From the NCBI RefSeq assembly GCF_001039355.2, contig NW_019776057.1:41068-105067 (forward strand): a stretch of DNA of 64,000 bases, given 5' to 3'. Under the pieces are notes generated by a model. It was not told the origin of the DNA, made no database searches, and saw only the letters and a list, made by a program, of their open reading frames with translations. Of the stretch, positions 22,501 to 33,439 are shown piece by piece (within the stretch, counting starts at the first letter, position 1; the number at the start of each line of letters is the position of its first letter). Made by a program: the position numbers and the translations under genes. This DNA comes from Lingula anatina (Eukaryota; Brachiopoda; Lingulata; Lingulida; Lingulidae).

Positions 22501-25500
22501 ATTTCTATCAAGGTATAAAAATAAAAATGTAGTATACTATCACTTTTTATAACCACTATTTACAAAAAGGTAGACAATAGGCTAATAAGTCTAAGATACA
22601 AGGCTTTTTTTGAGCAATAATAAAATTAATTTATGAATATATAAAAATACTACTGTGAAGAAAAAAGAAACAAAGTGTAGACTTAATATAAATTACATTT
22701 ATAATGGGCAAAAAGGGAAACCCCACATGTTCTAATTTTCGAAAATTAGCTTCAAGTTCTCCCATTTCTCTGTAATTTTTGGAATTTTTGGAATTTCTCT
22801 GTAATAATTGGAATACATGTCTATATCTTTATATTATTTTATAAATGTTTTTGTGCTTTTCCAGTTTGGGATTTCCAATTTTGTCCTACAAAGGGTAATA
22901 TATATTTTTAATTAAAAGGATAACAAGATATATACCGGGCAATTGCTTATTCAGAGAACCCAGTACAAAATATTCTAGTTTTCTTTCTATCGTGAGTCCG
23001 CAATGTTTTTTCAAACTTCTGATCAAACATGTCGAAATATTTTGCACATGGACACAGTCCCAAAATAAGTGTTTCAGTGTTTCTGTTGACAAATGACAAA
23101 AGGTGCATTCTGCTGACTCCCTTCGTTTGCTTTTGTATAGAAAAGAATTTGTACAAAAAATCTTGTGGTTAATTTTAAACTGGAGGGCTTGTAGTCGAGT
23201 ATCGTCGGTTTGTTCAAACGGTACCCCCAAAATCGCCCCCCATATATCATCGTCGCTATGATAATGCAGAGTGGACTCCCAGTGATTTTGATATCTGGGG
23301 CACGTCTTTTTAAGGAACAATTTATAAAATACCTGTGATATTTGTTCATTCATCTGAATCAGTGAAATGTTTTCGTTTCTAGCTTCTGTTATGTTATGAC
23401 CATATGCCTTAATTAGTTTTCTCCAATTTTGTGGTACGGAGTTTCTTATACTTAAGTGTTCGAGAAAGTTAAAGTTAGATTGATATTTTGCATTGATCTC
23501 ATCTATAGTGTAAAACTCGCCTAAGGCATTAATCAAATCGCATATAAAAAAGACACCTTTATCACACCACCGTTTACTCGATAGTAATTCCTTTTATTTC
23601 TTGCTCTTGCTTTAGTGCCGAACTGAGTAATTCCAATGATAAGATAAATAGATATGGGGACAGAGGGCCCCCTTGTCTTACTCCTCTTTTGATATCAAAG
23701 AATTTGGACAAGTGTCCGTTATTTTGAATTGAACTTGAAATATCCTTATATAGTGTTCTAAACTATCTTACTATTTCTTCCCCAAAATTATAAAGTGAAG
23801 TGTTTTTTCAATGAAAACTAATTCCAAAGAATCGAAAGCTTTTTCCATGTCAAGTAGTAGTAAAACTCCGGATATGTTTTCTTTTTCAGTTTTTCCTATC
23901 AAGTCGTTCACCAACCGAGTGCACTCCCCAATATATCGGCCTTTTAGAAATCCCAACTGCGTTTCACTTATAATTCGACTGAGAAATGGTTTTATTTTGT
24001 TTGCAATACATGCGGACGCAATTTTATAGTCGACGTTTAATAAACTTATAGGTCTCCAATTATTTAAATATTCTTTCTTTTTCTCACCCTTCGGTATACA
24101 TGTTATCAGGCCTTGTCTTTGCGATATGGACATGCTTTGTATTTCGTATGAGTATCGAAACGGTCGTAGTAAATAGTGTTTTATGTCAGGCCAAAACATC
24201 TTATAGAATTCAGCGGTGAAACCGTCAATTCCTGGAGATTTACCGTTTGGTATTTGTTTCAAAGCGACTAGGCATTCTTGTTCTGTGATGTTCGCATCTA
24301 TATTTTCATTTTCTCGCGGGAGTTTAGTGATATAGGGATTTTTTTCGTTAAAGAAAATGTCAGAATATTTTTTAATGATTTTAGTACCTTTTGAGGAGTA
24401 TAAATCTGCATACACTGTAGTATCTTTTCTGTTCATTAACAATATCCTCAATTGCTTTAATTTCGGTTCCATTTTTAAGTATAAGTTTAGGAATGCTTTT
24501 ATCAACATAGTTTCGTTTTTCCAAATTACAGAAATACTTTTTTTTCACCGTCTACTTTCCACTTCGATTTTGTTCTCATTATTATACCCTTTATTCTGTA
24601 TTCTCTTAACTCTTTAAGTTCTGATTCCACCTTAAATATTTCACCCTTATCCAAATTTGTTCCAGTTGTAGCATATAAGATTTTAAGTCTTTCTTCTAGG
24701 TCTTTTTCAGCCTTTTCTCTCTCTTTCTTTTTCTGTGTGGAATATCGAATCGAGTTGCCTCTTATTTTGAGTTTCAACATCTCCCAAAGCAAGTGATCAT
24801 TTATACTATACAAATTTTCTGGATATTCAACAGTATTTTCTGTTCTATAGTCGTTTAAGACTTGTGTAATCGTTTCTTTTACTAGCAAGATGTAGTTTGG
24901 GTCTCCCAATAGACTGTTATTTAATTTCCACGTCCCTTTGCCTCTTTTCTGATTAATAAATCTAAATTCTATTGATATTGGTGAATGGTCAGAGCGGTAT
25001 GCTAAATCAATGTCAGAATCAACTAAGTATTGCTGTAAGTCAGCCGAGATAAGAAAGTAATCTAGGCGACTTTGTTTGTGATGAGGACCATGCCACGTAT
25101 ATTTGTTTTCGTAAGGATGTTGCTCTCTCCATGCATCAATCAAATTTAAAAGTATTCATTAGTGATTGGACAGTTTTATTAGACTTTTCATTATTTTTAT
25201 TCATGTAATTTCGCGTGTCCCTAAAGTAACCAAGCGGAACATTCCAGTCACCGGCGATAATAATCGTAATATTTCCAAGTACGCTTAGTTTCCGTTCGAT
25301 GTTTTTGAAAAATTCCGGTGAGTCACTGTTAGGTCCATAAATTGCCGCGAGCGAAAGGCGCGTTTCTTGTACAGTTATGTCCATGTTGACAAAGTTCCCC
25401 TCAGGGTCTATTATCTTACTGTGTATTTTATATTGAAACGAATTTCGGAGAAGCACCATTACCCCCCCCCCCCCCCTGCTTTTTGAAGAGAGTGAACTGA

Positions 25501-28339
25501 AAATTACATTTCCACCCCATTCATTTCTCCACATTTTTTTCAGTAAATTTGCATATTAGTGAGTTCAAACGCGTTTTTTATATACAAGCATACTGATATA
25601 TATAAATGCGTCTGAGAGCATGGACACTTAAGCGTTTCAGTGCAACTGAGGGTTCTGCTGTTCCTGTGGGTGGTTGATTCTTTTAAGAATTAAAATTCTT
25701 TTCACATTGTAATTTCTGTTAACTTCTTTTAGACCATTAGAGTGAGGAAGTTGAAACTTATGGAGATTGATAGCCCTATCATAAGGAATGTGCATAGACA
25801 CTGCAGAATTTGAGTGTGCTTTGAAATTGCATGATCTTAATTTTTTAACATTGCAATTTCTGTCTTTTCCTCCTTCGACCTTTAGAGTGTGAGAGTGCAA
25901 CCATTGGGAATTGGTAAAAACAAACTAACAATGCTATTGTCAGATTTCGGTATAACATATATAAGTCAGAATTAGTCTAACGTAGAAAAGACTAAAGTGT
26001 GCATAATACCTCTGAATTTTTTTCTAGTTAGTCATTTAATGAAAGGTTCCATCCCAGATAACTGACAATAAATGTATATCACACAAATGCACCTTTACCA
26101 AATGTTCTCTGCGGGTATACTTATCCTGTTACTTATCCTTCCAGATTTTGGCACTTGTTATTGCCATGCTCACGGCGATATCCGCTATATGACTTGCGAT
26201 AAAAGGCAGTTCAAGTACAACACCAGTCCAGCTCATATCGGCTTTATGGCAATGCCTCGTTTGAAAATAGGCCTTCCTAAATGTGGAATTTGGTATGTGT
26301 TGACAAGGCACGAATTCTTCAATGGCGGCCCAAAGACCCGACTGAAAGCTGTGAAATTTGGCTGCTGGAGAAGTAGCGTTACCGTCCTTTTCAAGTCCAC
26401 GTTCGCCGGATTATACACTGTACAAGTGAGCTATATAGTTTTCATGGCAGAAATTACAATATATATATATATGGGGGTGATCTCTGGTTACTGTACAAGG
26501 AGCATGGACCAACTTATTATAATGTTTTTCATCTTTTTTTGTTGTCGTAAGGCGATCACACAATCTAACTAGTTTAAAGGTAGATTTTTTGCGATTGCGC
26601 TGCAGCAGGAACCCCACCCATCATTTTTATTAATAATCATTCTCAAAGATATTATTCTCTTGATTAGTTTGCTAAGATAAATTCTCACTCATTACAGACA
26701 AGGCATATCGTTCGAACCATCAATTTTGAGCATGTCGTAGGGCAACGCGGCAGTGCAAAATATAATTCTCCGTACAATTATCCAAATTTCTGCACTGAGC
26801 GTGTCCTGCCAAAATATGTACATGTTCGTCTCAGGTGTTTATTCTACTGAAAACTGCCATTGAAACCCCGTCCAAAATTAATTTTAGAAAGGACACCAAA
26901 TAACTTATCTGAAGTATAAAACGTAAGATAGATATGATGTATTTATACAATTTTTATATCTTTACAAGATTTATAATTATGATGTCAATATTTTATCGGG
27001 GTACTGCCCATTTATACGCCTGCATCTTTAGTGAGCGTAACATAAAACATTATTTGCTAAAAGCTCTTTTTACCTGTTATCTCTAATATCATTAAGATTA
27101 CTAATATAATATTTCTAATAAAACTTGCTGGACAATTTCATAAATTACCGACCTTGTGGTTGAAGTTACCATCCGGGGACTTACAGGGGACGATTGGCAC
27201 CTGTTCAAAGTTATGGGAAAAGGACTACGGTTCCTAGCGGACTACTTTTCCATGCTGTGCACGCTGGTGTTTTTGCTATTCATCCTTAAGACTTTATCAA
27301 TATATCCCTTCTTTTGAATTCTATTACAAAGCTATCGTTATCATTATAGTATTTTTTACAGATAGAAGATGGTCCTGGAGCCCCCATAGCCTTGACGACA
27401 TCAATTACAGGACCGCAATTCCTGTTTGATGGGACACATTTTCGCGTCACGGTTGTGTGGCTAGCTGCCCACGTACCGGGGTGGTATCTCTGTATCGAAT
27501 GCAAATTCTTCAAGATCAAGCTCTATATTGCCCGTCACTGTATGGTGATTGTCATCCCCCCTATTTGGTGCCACCGTATTCTTGGCATATGTGGCGATTG
27601 GAACACAGACCCACTTAACGACGAGACCATACTAACCCTTCCGGTGAGCGAAGCTTGCCCTTGGGGACCCCTCGTAAATGAGACTTCTCCTTTGTGGCCG
27701 TAAGTTAAATATTTTGTATTAACCATTACTGGTAAATTCAGGGCTTTAAGCGAGGCGGGAAACTACCCCCCCCCTCCTCCTGTATTAGAATCTGTTGTAT
27801 TAACCATAACCGCTGAATTCAGGGCATTAAGAGAGGGGGGAAACTAACCCTACTGCATCACTCCCCCGTGGAAAACTGTTTCTATCGATCTAAATAAATG
27901 GTAAAATAGTGTGTTTGTTGTAGTATGCAAGACTTAAAACAGTATTCTGTGGGCTTCATCTTTTTTGACAGTTCCTGGATTTTGATTTATGAAAGGAGGG
28001 GGGGGCGCGTTATTTCACCTATGAATACATATTAATTGAAATTGAATAACTTTCTGTCTTCTTATAATTGCTATTCATGGACTGCAATTCATAAGAACCC
28101 ACGTTAATGTTAATCTCCCTTTCATTTACATTATTCCCACTACACGTAGCTCAGTAAGATATATGCATCTACAGTATCCATTGAAAGCCAAATGTATAAT
28201 ACTTGACCCTTTTTTGGCGCCCTCCTTTTAAAATTCAGTGATATTTCTTAACAATATCACCACTTGCACATCAAATTGGTAAGACGAGATACAAGATGCA
28301 ACCGGAGTCATTAATGACACATTTCATTTCAGATGGTAA
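19352..28339 (+). CDS. vWFD secreted protein, copy C
   Basis: Exons 19352-19550, 26145-26425, 27362-27699 and 28333-28339 (coding part) give 274 residues with consistent phases. Signal peptide (ending about VSVQA|Q), then a vWFD domain with GDIRYMTCDK and GICGDWNTDPLND, ending LWPW. Exon 3 has VSEACPWG where B has VSDATPWG, adding a thirteenth cysteine, and a VNETS sequon near the C-terminus. Intron 1 is 6.6 kb, against 1.6 kb in B and 2.9 kb in D, because of a Tc1-type element and a LINE. The reading frame is intact, so the gene is probably active if the large intron is spliced normally. Confidence 0.85.
19953..21128. mobile_element. Tc1/mariner-type element with long inverted repeats
   Basis: Both ends read tatacactcttgcccaaaatgg outward, with inverted repeats of about 200 bp (19955 to about 20169, and about 20912 to 21126) and TA at each edge, the Tc1/mariner target duplication. 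Copy D keeps the empty site ('gtgttcagtttatgaaagc', about 37086). An inner pair of inverted segments (20683-20755 and 20829-20901) repeats part of the transposase in opposite orientation, so the right end looks like a fusion with a second copy. It is non-autonomous. Confidence 0.85.
20282..20823 (-). pseudogene. Tc1/mariner transposase, C-terminal fragment
   Basis: Minus-strand frame with GGGSVHVWGAI, DNPTPHTA (second catalytic Asp) and RSPDANPTEHIWDELGR (third catalytic acidic residue), the order of a DDE_3/Tc1 catalytic domain. The N-terminal helix-turn-helix region and the first catalytic Asp are missing; upstream of about 20823 the frame runs into the inverted duplication. The first in-frame ATG is at 20698. 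It is not a working transposase. Confidence 0.85.
22886..23536 (-). pseudogene. LINE C-terminal region with zinc-knuckle (zf-RVT)
   Basis: 216-codon minus-strand frame with CTFCHLSTETLKHLFWDC, the Cx2C...HxxxxC pattern of the zf-RVT domain after the thumb of LINE reverse transcriptases. It starts just inside the internal deletion. Confidence 0.8.
23600..24508 (-). pseudogene. LINE reverse transcriptase remnant
   Basis: Minus-strand frame with NGKSPGIDGFTAEFYK, NNWRPISLLNVDYKI and LLLDMEKAFDSL (motif A with catalytic Asp). After a frameshift near 23770, RGVRQGGPLSPYLF (motif B) follows. The YxDD box (motif C) that should come next is absent; the sequence jumps near 23540-23600 to the C-terminal region. 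It cannot be active. Confidence 0.85.
24526..25534 (-). pseudogene. LINE endonuclease (EEP family) remnant
   Basis: Two overlapping minus-strand frames (25534-25136 and 25143-24526) give AGDWNVPLG, then RLDYFLIS and RSDHSPISI, the core and C-terminal motifs of apurinic-type LINE endonucleases. The N-terminal motif with the catalytic Glu is missing (5' truncation). A frameshift lies near 25140, and a C-run at about 25463-25479 may be an expansion. The second frame continues into a lysine/glutamate-rich linker before the reverse transcriptase. Confidence 0.85.
26145..26425 (+). CDS. copy C exon 2
   Basis: Acceptor 'cttatccttccag', donor CAA|GTGAGC. 281 nt, and it keeps the RLKIGLP segment that D lacks. 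Confidence 0.85.
27362..27699 (+). CDS. copy C exon 3
   Basis: Acceptor 'attttttacag', start IEDGPGAP, end CC|GTAAGT. It contains the additional cysteine EACPWG. Confidence 0.85.
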
Positions 28340-28720
28340 ATGGACACGACCCCAGACGCCTCCAACTACTCCGAACTACTTACCCTCGTATCTTCCTTCT
28401 GGCTGGTTAAATGCCTTGAGACAGCTTCATAAATCTTTCTTTACTTTTTTGGCACGCGTTTGTCCAAAATTGAAAATAACAAGCATCACGGTTTATACAC
28501 TTTTGCAGTATAAAGTGTGTATATCCGTTTTTGCAAAATGTACTCTTCGATAGTGTCCAAGAGCGAGTTACAAATATTAATGAAGTGATTAGCGTAATGA
28601 TATCGACCAATGATTTGAAATCTAGGGCCATTATGACTTTATTTGGAAGTGCACTGTGCATGAATGTAAATGTTAACTTTTTCTCGAAATAAGTAATTTC
28701 GTAATTAACTAATTAATAAA
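28333..28720 (+). other. copy C terminal exon and 3'UTR
   Basis: A TGG TAA closes the protein. The conserved UTR runs to AATAAA at 28715-28720. An 85-codon frame across it (28296-28553) is not shared by the other copies. Confidence 0.6.
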
Positions 28721-28737
28721 GTCGAAGTACAGCATAG

Positions 28738-30340
28738 AATTCGCTTATAATTTTTTTTTACTAGCATGAGAATAGTGTGACATATTGGAGATAAGAAATG
28801 TCAGAATTATTACAGACGTTTGTGCCTTTTTGATAATGAAGAGAAGGTCAGCTCATGTGCATGTAATAGGACACTAAGGGTACTGTATTCAGTCGACTGT
28901 GTGAGCTAAAGGGGAGTGCTGGACGCCCCCTCAAACCTTACATCCAAATATATGGACACAAGACCACTTGGGACCCATATGATGCCATTGAAACTGTTCA
29001 AATAACTAGCAAAAAACTTTTCTCTTTTCGTTATTTCGTAGTCTTGCAACTTGCAAACAACCTTTGCTTCTGAAAGGACCTTCCGTCAGCGGACTAAAAT
29101 GATCTTTACTTAAGCGGAGGCAACCCTACAGCGGCTATAAGACAAAATGATAAACAGAAATCAACGATGGACACTGAATATTGAAATTGGTGGTGCTCGC
29201 AATCCTTTTGGTTCTTCGTTGACTTTGCTTACATGTTTAAATATTGACAACCGTTGAAATTTTTGTATATAACCTTGAGGACATATAATATGGTTATTAA
29301 TATAGAGGTGTTCACGTTTCTTAATTTAAGCTATAACCTCTGTTTTCTTTGATTCATTTCTACAGTTTATTTCGACAGAGTGGTCAAACTGAGTGGGAAA
29401 TTGTCAATCTTAGTTATGCAACTGTATACCATAAATATTAAAACGAAAAAATTATGTACCGTTGAAGCAAAGAAATATTTGAGAAAAATTCTAGAAACAA
29501 ATTCTGCATTGTACTATGGCATTTATAGCGTATGCGGGTGCTTATAATTGGAAACGTGTATTACATGGTGTCATATAATTTTGTTTTTTTAAAACATTGG
29601 TTGTCGTTCAAATCTCCTGTGTTTCACTATGCTTCTGCTTATAAGCATAATAAAATGTTGTTCAACATATGTACTTTGTTTTTCTTAATTTTTGTTTGCA
29701 GCATACATTGATGAACAGTGCAATGCAAAAAAATAATATTTTTTTTATAATTTCCTTCTCGAGGAAAATATATTCAGACAAGGCAAAAAGCTCAGGTTAA
29801 TTCAACTTATAGTGACACATCAAGAGGGTTTATTCTTTCCAATACCTGACCTGTTAACAGCTTATAAAAAGTATAACAAGAAGAAAATACCTCAGGAGCT
29901 TAAAGTGAGGGAAACGTGCTTTGGGTGTCCTCCACTGAATCTGCCGTTGCACGTTTTGCAGCTTCAAAGCAATTTATAAAATCTAAAGCGAAAAAAGTCA
30001 TCCTGAATGCACATCGTAAATTAATACATAAAATCAAATCATAAACCACTGTTTGCATTCTAAATGGATTTTTTCACAAAAAAAAAAAAAATCACTGAAT
30101 GAACCAGTAAATAAGCTTACGATATTAAAAAATCAAATCCACAGTATTGTACAGTACCCTCTGGAGGATGCACCTGGCGCGTGAACTCAAAAAGTTTTGA
30201 AACTTTGGTGGAGTGATGGGGTTCCACATAGCACAGATACAAAAAACGTCGCACCTCGATATAAGAACGAGGTCATCCATACCCTCTTTGGCTTTTTTTA
30301 GCCTGTAAACTGTACAAAATATCGTCGCACCTCGATATGA
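28738..30340. repeat. 3' flank of tandem unit, copy C
   Basis: Homologous to the flanks of A and B up to about 30300. It contains a short tandem duplication: 'cgtcgcacctcgatat' and the 60 bases after it occur at 30247 and again at 30323. Confidence 0.7.
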
Positions 30341-30667
30341 GAACGAAATCATCCTTACCATCTTTGGCTTTTTGGCTTTGGCCTCTCTGGGATGTCTGTA
30401 ATCTCTGTTTTGACTAGCTGAGCGGTACAGGTCAAATCTGACCTCAAGAAAGAAAGCCACGCGATTTCATGGTTTTACCCAGAAACGGACATGGTCCCCA
30501 ATTCATGAGTAAAATTAACGACGACGTTTTGCTGTTTCTCAGTGGTTTTCTCAGAGGTCGCTCATATCATAAGGGCGGTGCAGTTTTTGAGAAGCCATTT
30601 TTTTTTAACTTTGGTGTTACCCCAATTTGGGGCGCTTTCCATTTAATCTAGGTCCCACCAAACGGAA

Positions 30668-31138
30668 ATGTATTTATTTCTCGCTAAAAGTAACATTCAG
30701 TGCACTGGATATCGAATACAAGTAACCATTTTGCGCTTTGTTTTCGTCCAAAGAGACATTATGTTTATCAAAACTTCCAAACTTAATCCATTTGCCATGC
30801 GATGTCCGCACGGGCCCGTATATTGTTCGATCTTTCTTGTGCCGCGGCCAGATGAAGCCCGGCTTCTCGCACAACCTATAGCTAAACGATTTTGTCAAGA
30901 TGATACTTTTAACACATCTTTAAAATCTTAAGCCAATTTGCAAACGTCAGAAAACAATTCATCTGCGAGAATTGTGCAGTGGACTTGCTTTGGTCATGCA
31001 GCTACGCAAAATTACCCTGTGACATGGAGTTGTTATAGAAGTGCTACGAAGATGGGATTTACGGGGAGATTTACCGTTGTTCCATATAATTTAAGTCAAG
31101 TTTGCTTTCCTTTGCCAGTTCAGTGCCCGTTCCCGTGA
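30668..31138 (+). pseudogene. unidentified ORF region with one in-frame stop
   Basis: One frame is open over 157 codons except for a TAA near 30929, inside an 800-bp segment found after copy C but not after D. The second part is cysteine-rich (VQWTCFGHA, TWSCYRS, QVCFPLPVQCPFP). The minus strand over 30674-30898 is also open. I recognise no family. It may be an exon of a decayed gene, part of a transposon, or chance. Confidence 0.25.
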
Positions 31139-31164
31139 AGTCTTTGCTGCTGCATGAAAAAGGG

Positions 31165-32520
31165 AGATTTAAAATGCTAATCCTAAAATCAATCATTTAT
31201 AGTCCTTTATCCGATACGTGAAGAGAAAACTACATGAAAAAAATTTAATAGGGATATATATAAAGATATTTTCAAACTATAGTACTTGAAAATCTAAGAA
31301 CGTAGTGTCATAAAAAAAATTAGAATTAAAAGAAAATTTAGTCAAATGGTCTTGATCTTCAAAGAAGCATTGATTTTATTTTTTTAACTTTTTACAACTT
31401 TGTTATACGACTATGTTATAATAACAATTAAGATAATTAAGTGTATTATTTATGTAGGAATTGGCTTGTTTTTAATGTTTGTAATAATTTTGTTTATTAT
31501 ATATGAACGTAATGTTTATAGGAAATAGTCTTTGTTTGGGCTTCTGTCTGCACATTTCGACATTTAGGTAGTTGACCAACGTACGGTGATGACAGATCCC
31601 CGGGATACTGGAATGTCTCAGCCTCTGTGTATCTAGGCACGCACATTTTTTTTTTTTTTTTTTTGCATCTATTTCTATCGAGCTACATAAGTGAGAAATC
31701 ATTCAGCTTTTTAGTTGCGGTGATATTTACCCGCATTTCCCATAATGCGGTTTTAGAAGCTACCGTTCACTGGAAGATTACTTATGTTGTTATTTTATTT
31801 TTATTTGGACACCCTCCACCATCCTATATCACCTGCCTTCGCCCTTGTGTTTTTATTATTATTATTATTATTATTATTACTTTGTATTCCCTTTTGCACT
31901 TAAATTCTTATCCTTTATTTTACATTTGTGCCAACTTTTTGCTCTAATAGCCATTGTTGTTTTACATAATTCTTCATAACGTCGTCCCTTTTCTTAACGT
32001 CGGTTGCACTCATTAACCTTAACTTTAGTTATTATATATTATGGTTGTTCTTTAGTATGGGGATCTATGATTATCCCCAATTTATATAACTACGGCGGCC
32101 TTTATTTTTTCTTTGTGCCAACTTTTTACTCCAATAGCTGTTGTGGTTTCTCAAATTTTTCTTAATTGATTTTGGTTGCACTCATTAACCTACTTCAATA
32201 TTTTTATATTATGGCATTTATATAGTATGGGGGATGTGCATTTCCCCCAGTATTGTAACTTTGCATCTTATTAGTTTACGTAATTAAAAAATGACAATTT
32301 TCAGTCATATGGACTTATCTTATTTACTTTTGAGCAAAGACAGAATTTTGTTGTGCTTGTGAACATTTGGCTACATACATGATGTTTCTAATGCAATCTG
32401 GCCATGAAATGACCAGTATGCCACCACTATATTACAACACAGCTGGATTCAGACATAATTGTCCAAATAAAGGCCCAAATTTCCAGCACTCTCTTACTCT
32501 GTTTTCACAAAAGAAGAACA
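31165..32520. other. spacer between copy C 3' region and copy D 5' flank
   Basis: AT-rich DNA. 31168-31440 matches about 45008-45290 downstream of copy D, so the duplicated unit extended at least this far. It also holds a T-run (about 31649-31664), an (ATT)n tract (about 31855-31880) and two related 'gccaactttttgctcyaatagc' segments (about 31930 and 32117). No gene seen. Confidence 0.6.
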
Positions 32521-33369
32521 TCTCTATATATAAGCTTCTCTTTGTTGTTCAGCTGATGCGGTTTATAACCAACTTCTAAGGCAACCCGCACACTGGAAGA
32601 ACAGGTCGTAATGAATGGGATTTTTTTTAAAAAGAAACGGTTTGCCTTTCCATTGCACTAAGGGGCCATTCGTTATTGTATACTAGCGTATACTACATGA
32701 AAAAATGGATACCTGTATGGGGTGAAATTGTTTTCTTAGTTGATTTCACATTTTGCTTAATTATAAGTGTCTTAAGAAGAATAATTTAAAAGCTGGTTAA
32801 GCTAAACTTACACCACTTTAATCATGTTCTCTATTGAGCCAGCTGATTTATACACAACGAATGGTCCCTCCTGTCTTTCAATTTAGTAGAGATGTCGTTT
32901 TCAACTGTTGATATATGTACCATTGCATATGCTTATAGCATGGGGAACATCTAAATCTTTGAAGCGTATTTAATAACGATACCGTTTAAGGTTTGGAGGA
33001 TTCACTGAAGACCTGGTGTAAACTGTAAGTAATGGGGAATATTATAATGCGGCAAATAAAATTTAAGAAATGATCTCACGCAAACTCATGGCAAGTTGCC
33101 CATGTTTGAGACCTTTTTATTAACATTACGTATATTTCAGCCAAATTTTCAACTGCTTCACTTTGATTTGTGCTGTGCAGAGTTTATGCTGCTATAGTAC
33201 AACGTGTAAAAACACAGATACTCCACTTCTGCGTAGTTACCATATAAATGACTTACAAATCTTTAGTGTGAAATTATGTTGAATAGACGTTTAAGTAAAG
33301 TAAGGAAAGGTTCAACATTGTTGCGGAGAAGATAACAGAATAATGTTGAAGATGTTTTTTTTACACTAT

Positions 33370-33439
<70 letters not shown>

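Larger units (their letters stand above)
22366..25538 (-). mobile_element. 5'-truncated LINE (L1/Tx1-like) in intron 1 of copy C
   Basis: The left edge is a T-run (about 22366-22374, the poly(A) side on the minus strand) directly after 'cctgcaaaaag'. The right edge abuts 'cagtaaatttgcatattag'. Both host flanks are found in copy D (near 38391 and 39010), where about 610 bp of ancestral intron lies between them, so insertion here went with a deletion. The coding order on the minus strand is endonuclease, reverse transcriptase, zinc-knuckle C-terminus. It is broken by frameshifts and an internal deletion. Confidence 0.85.

Noticed and set aside
25637-25900. 87-codon minus-strand frame in copy C intron 1
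   Set aside because: It lies in intron sequence shared with B and D; no domain and not conserved as a frame.
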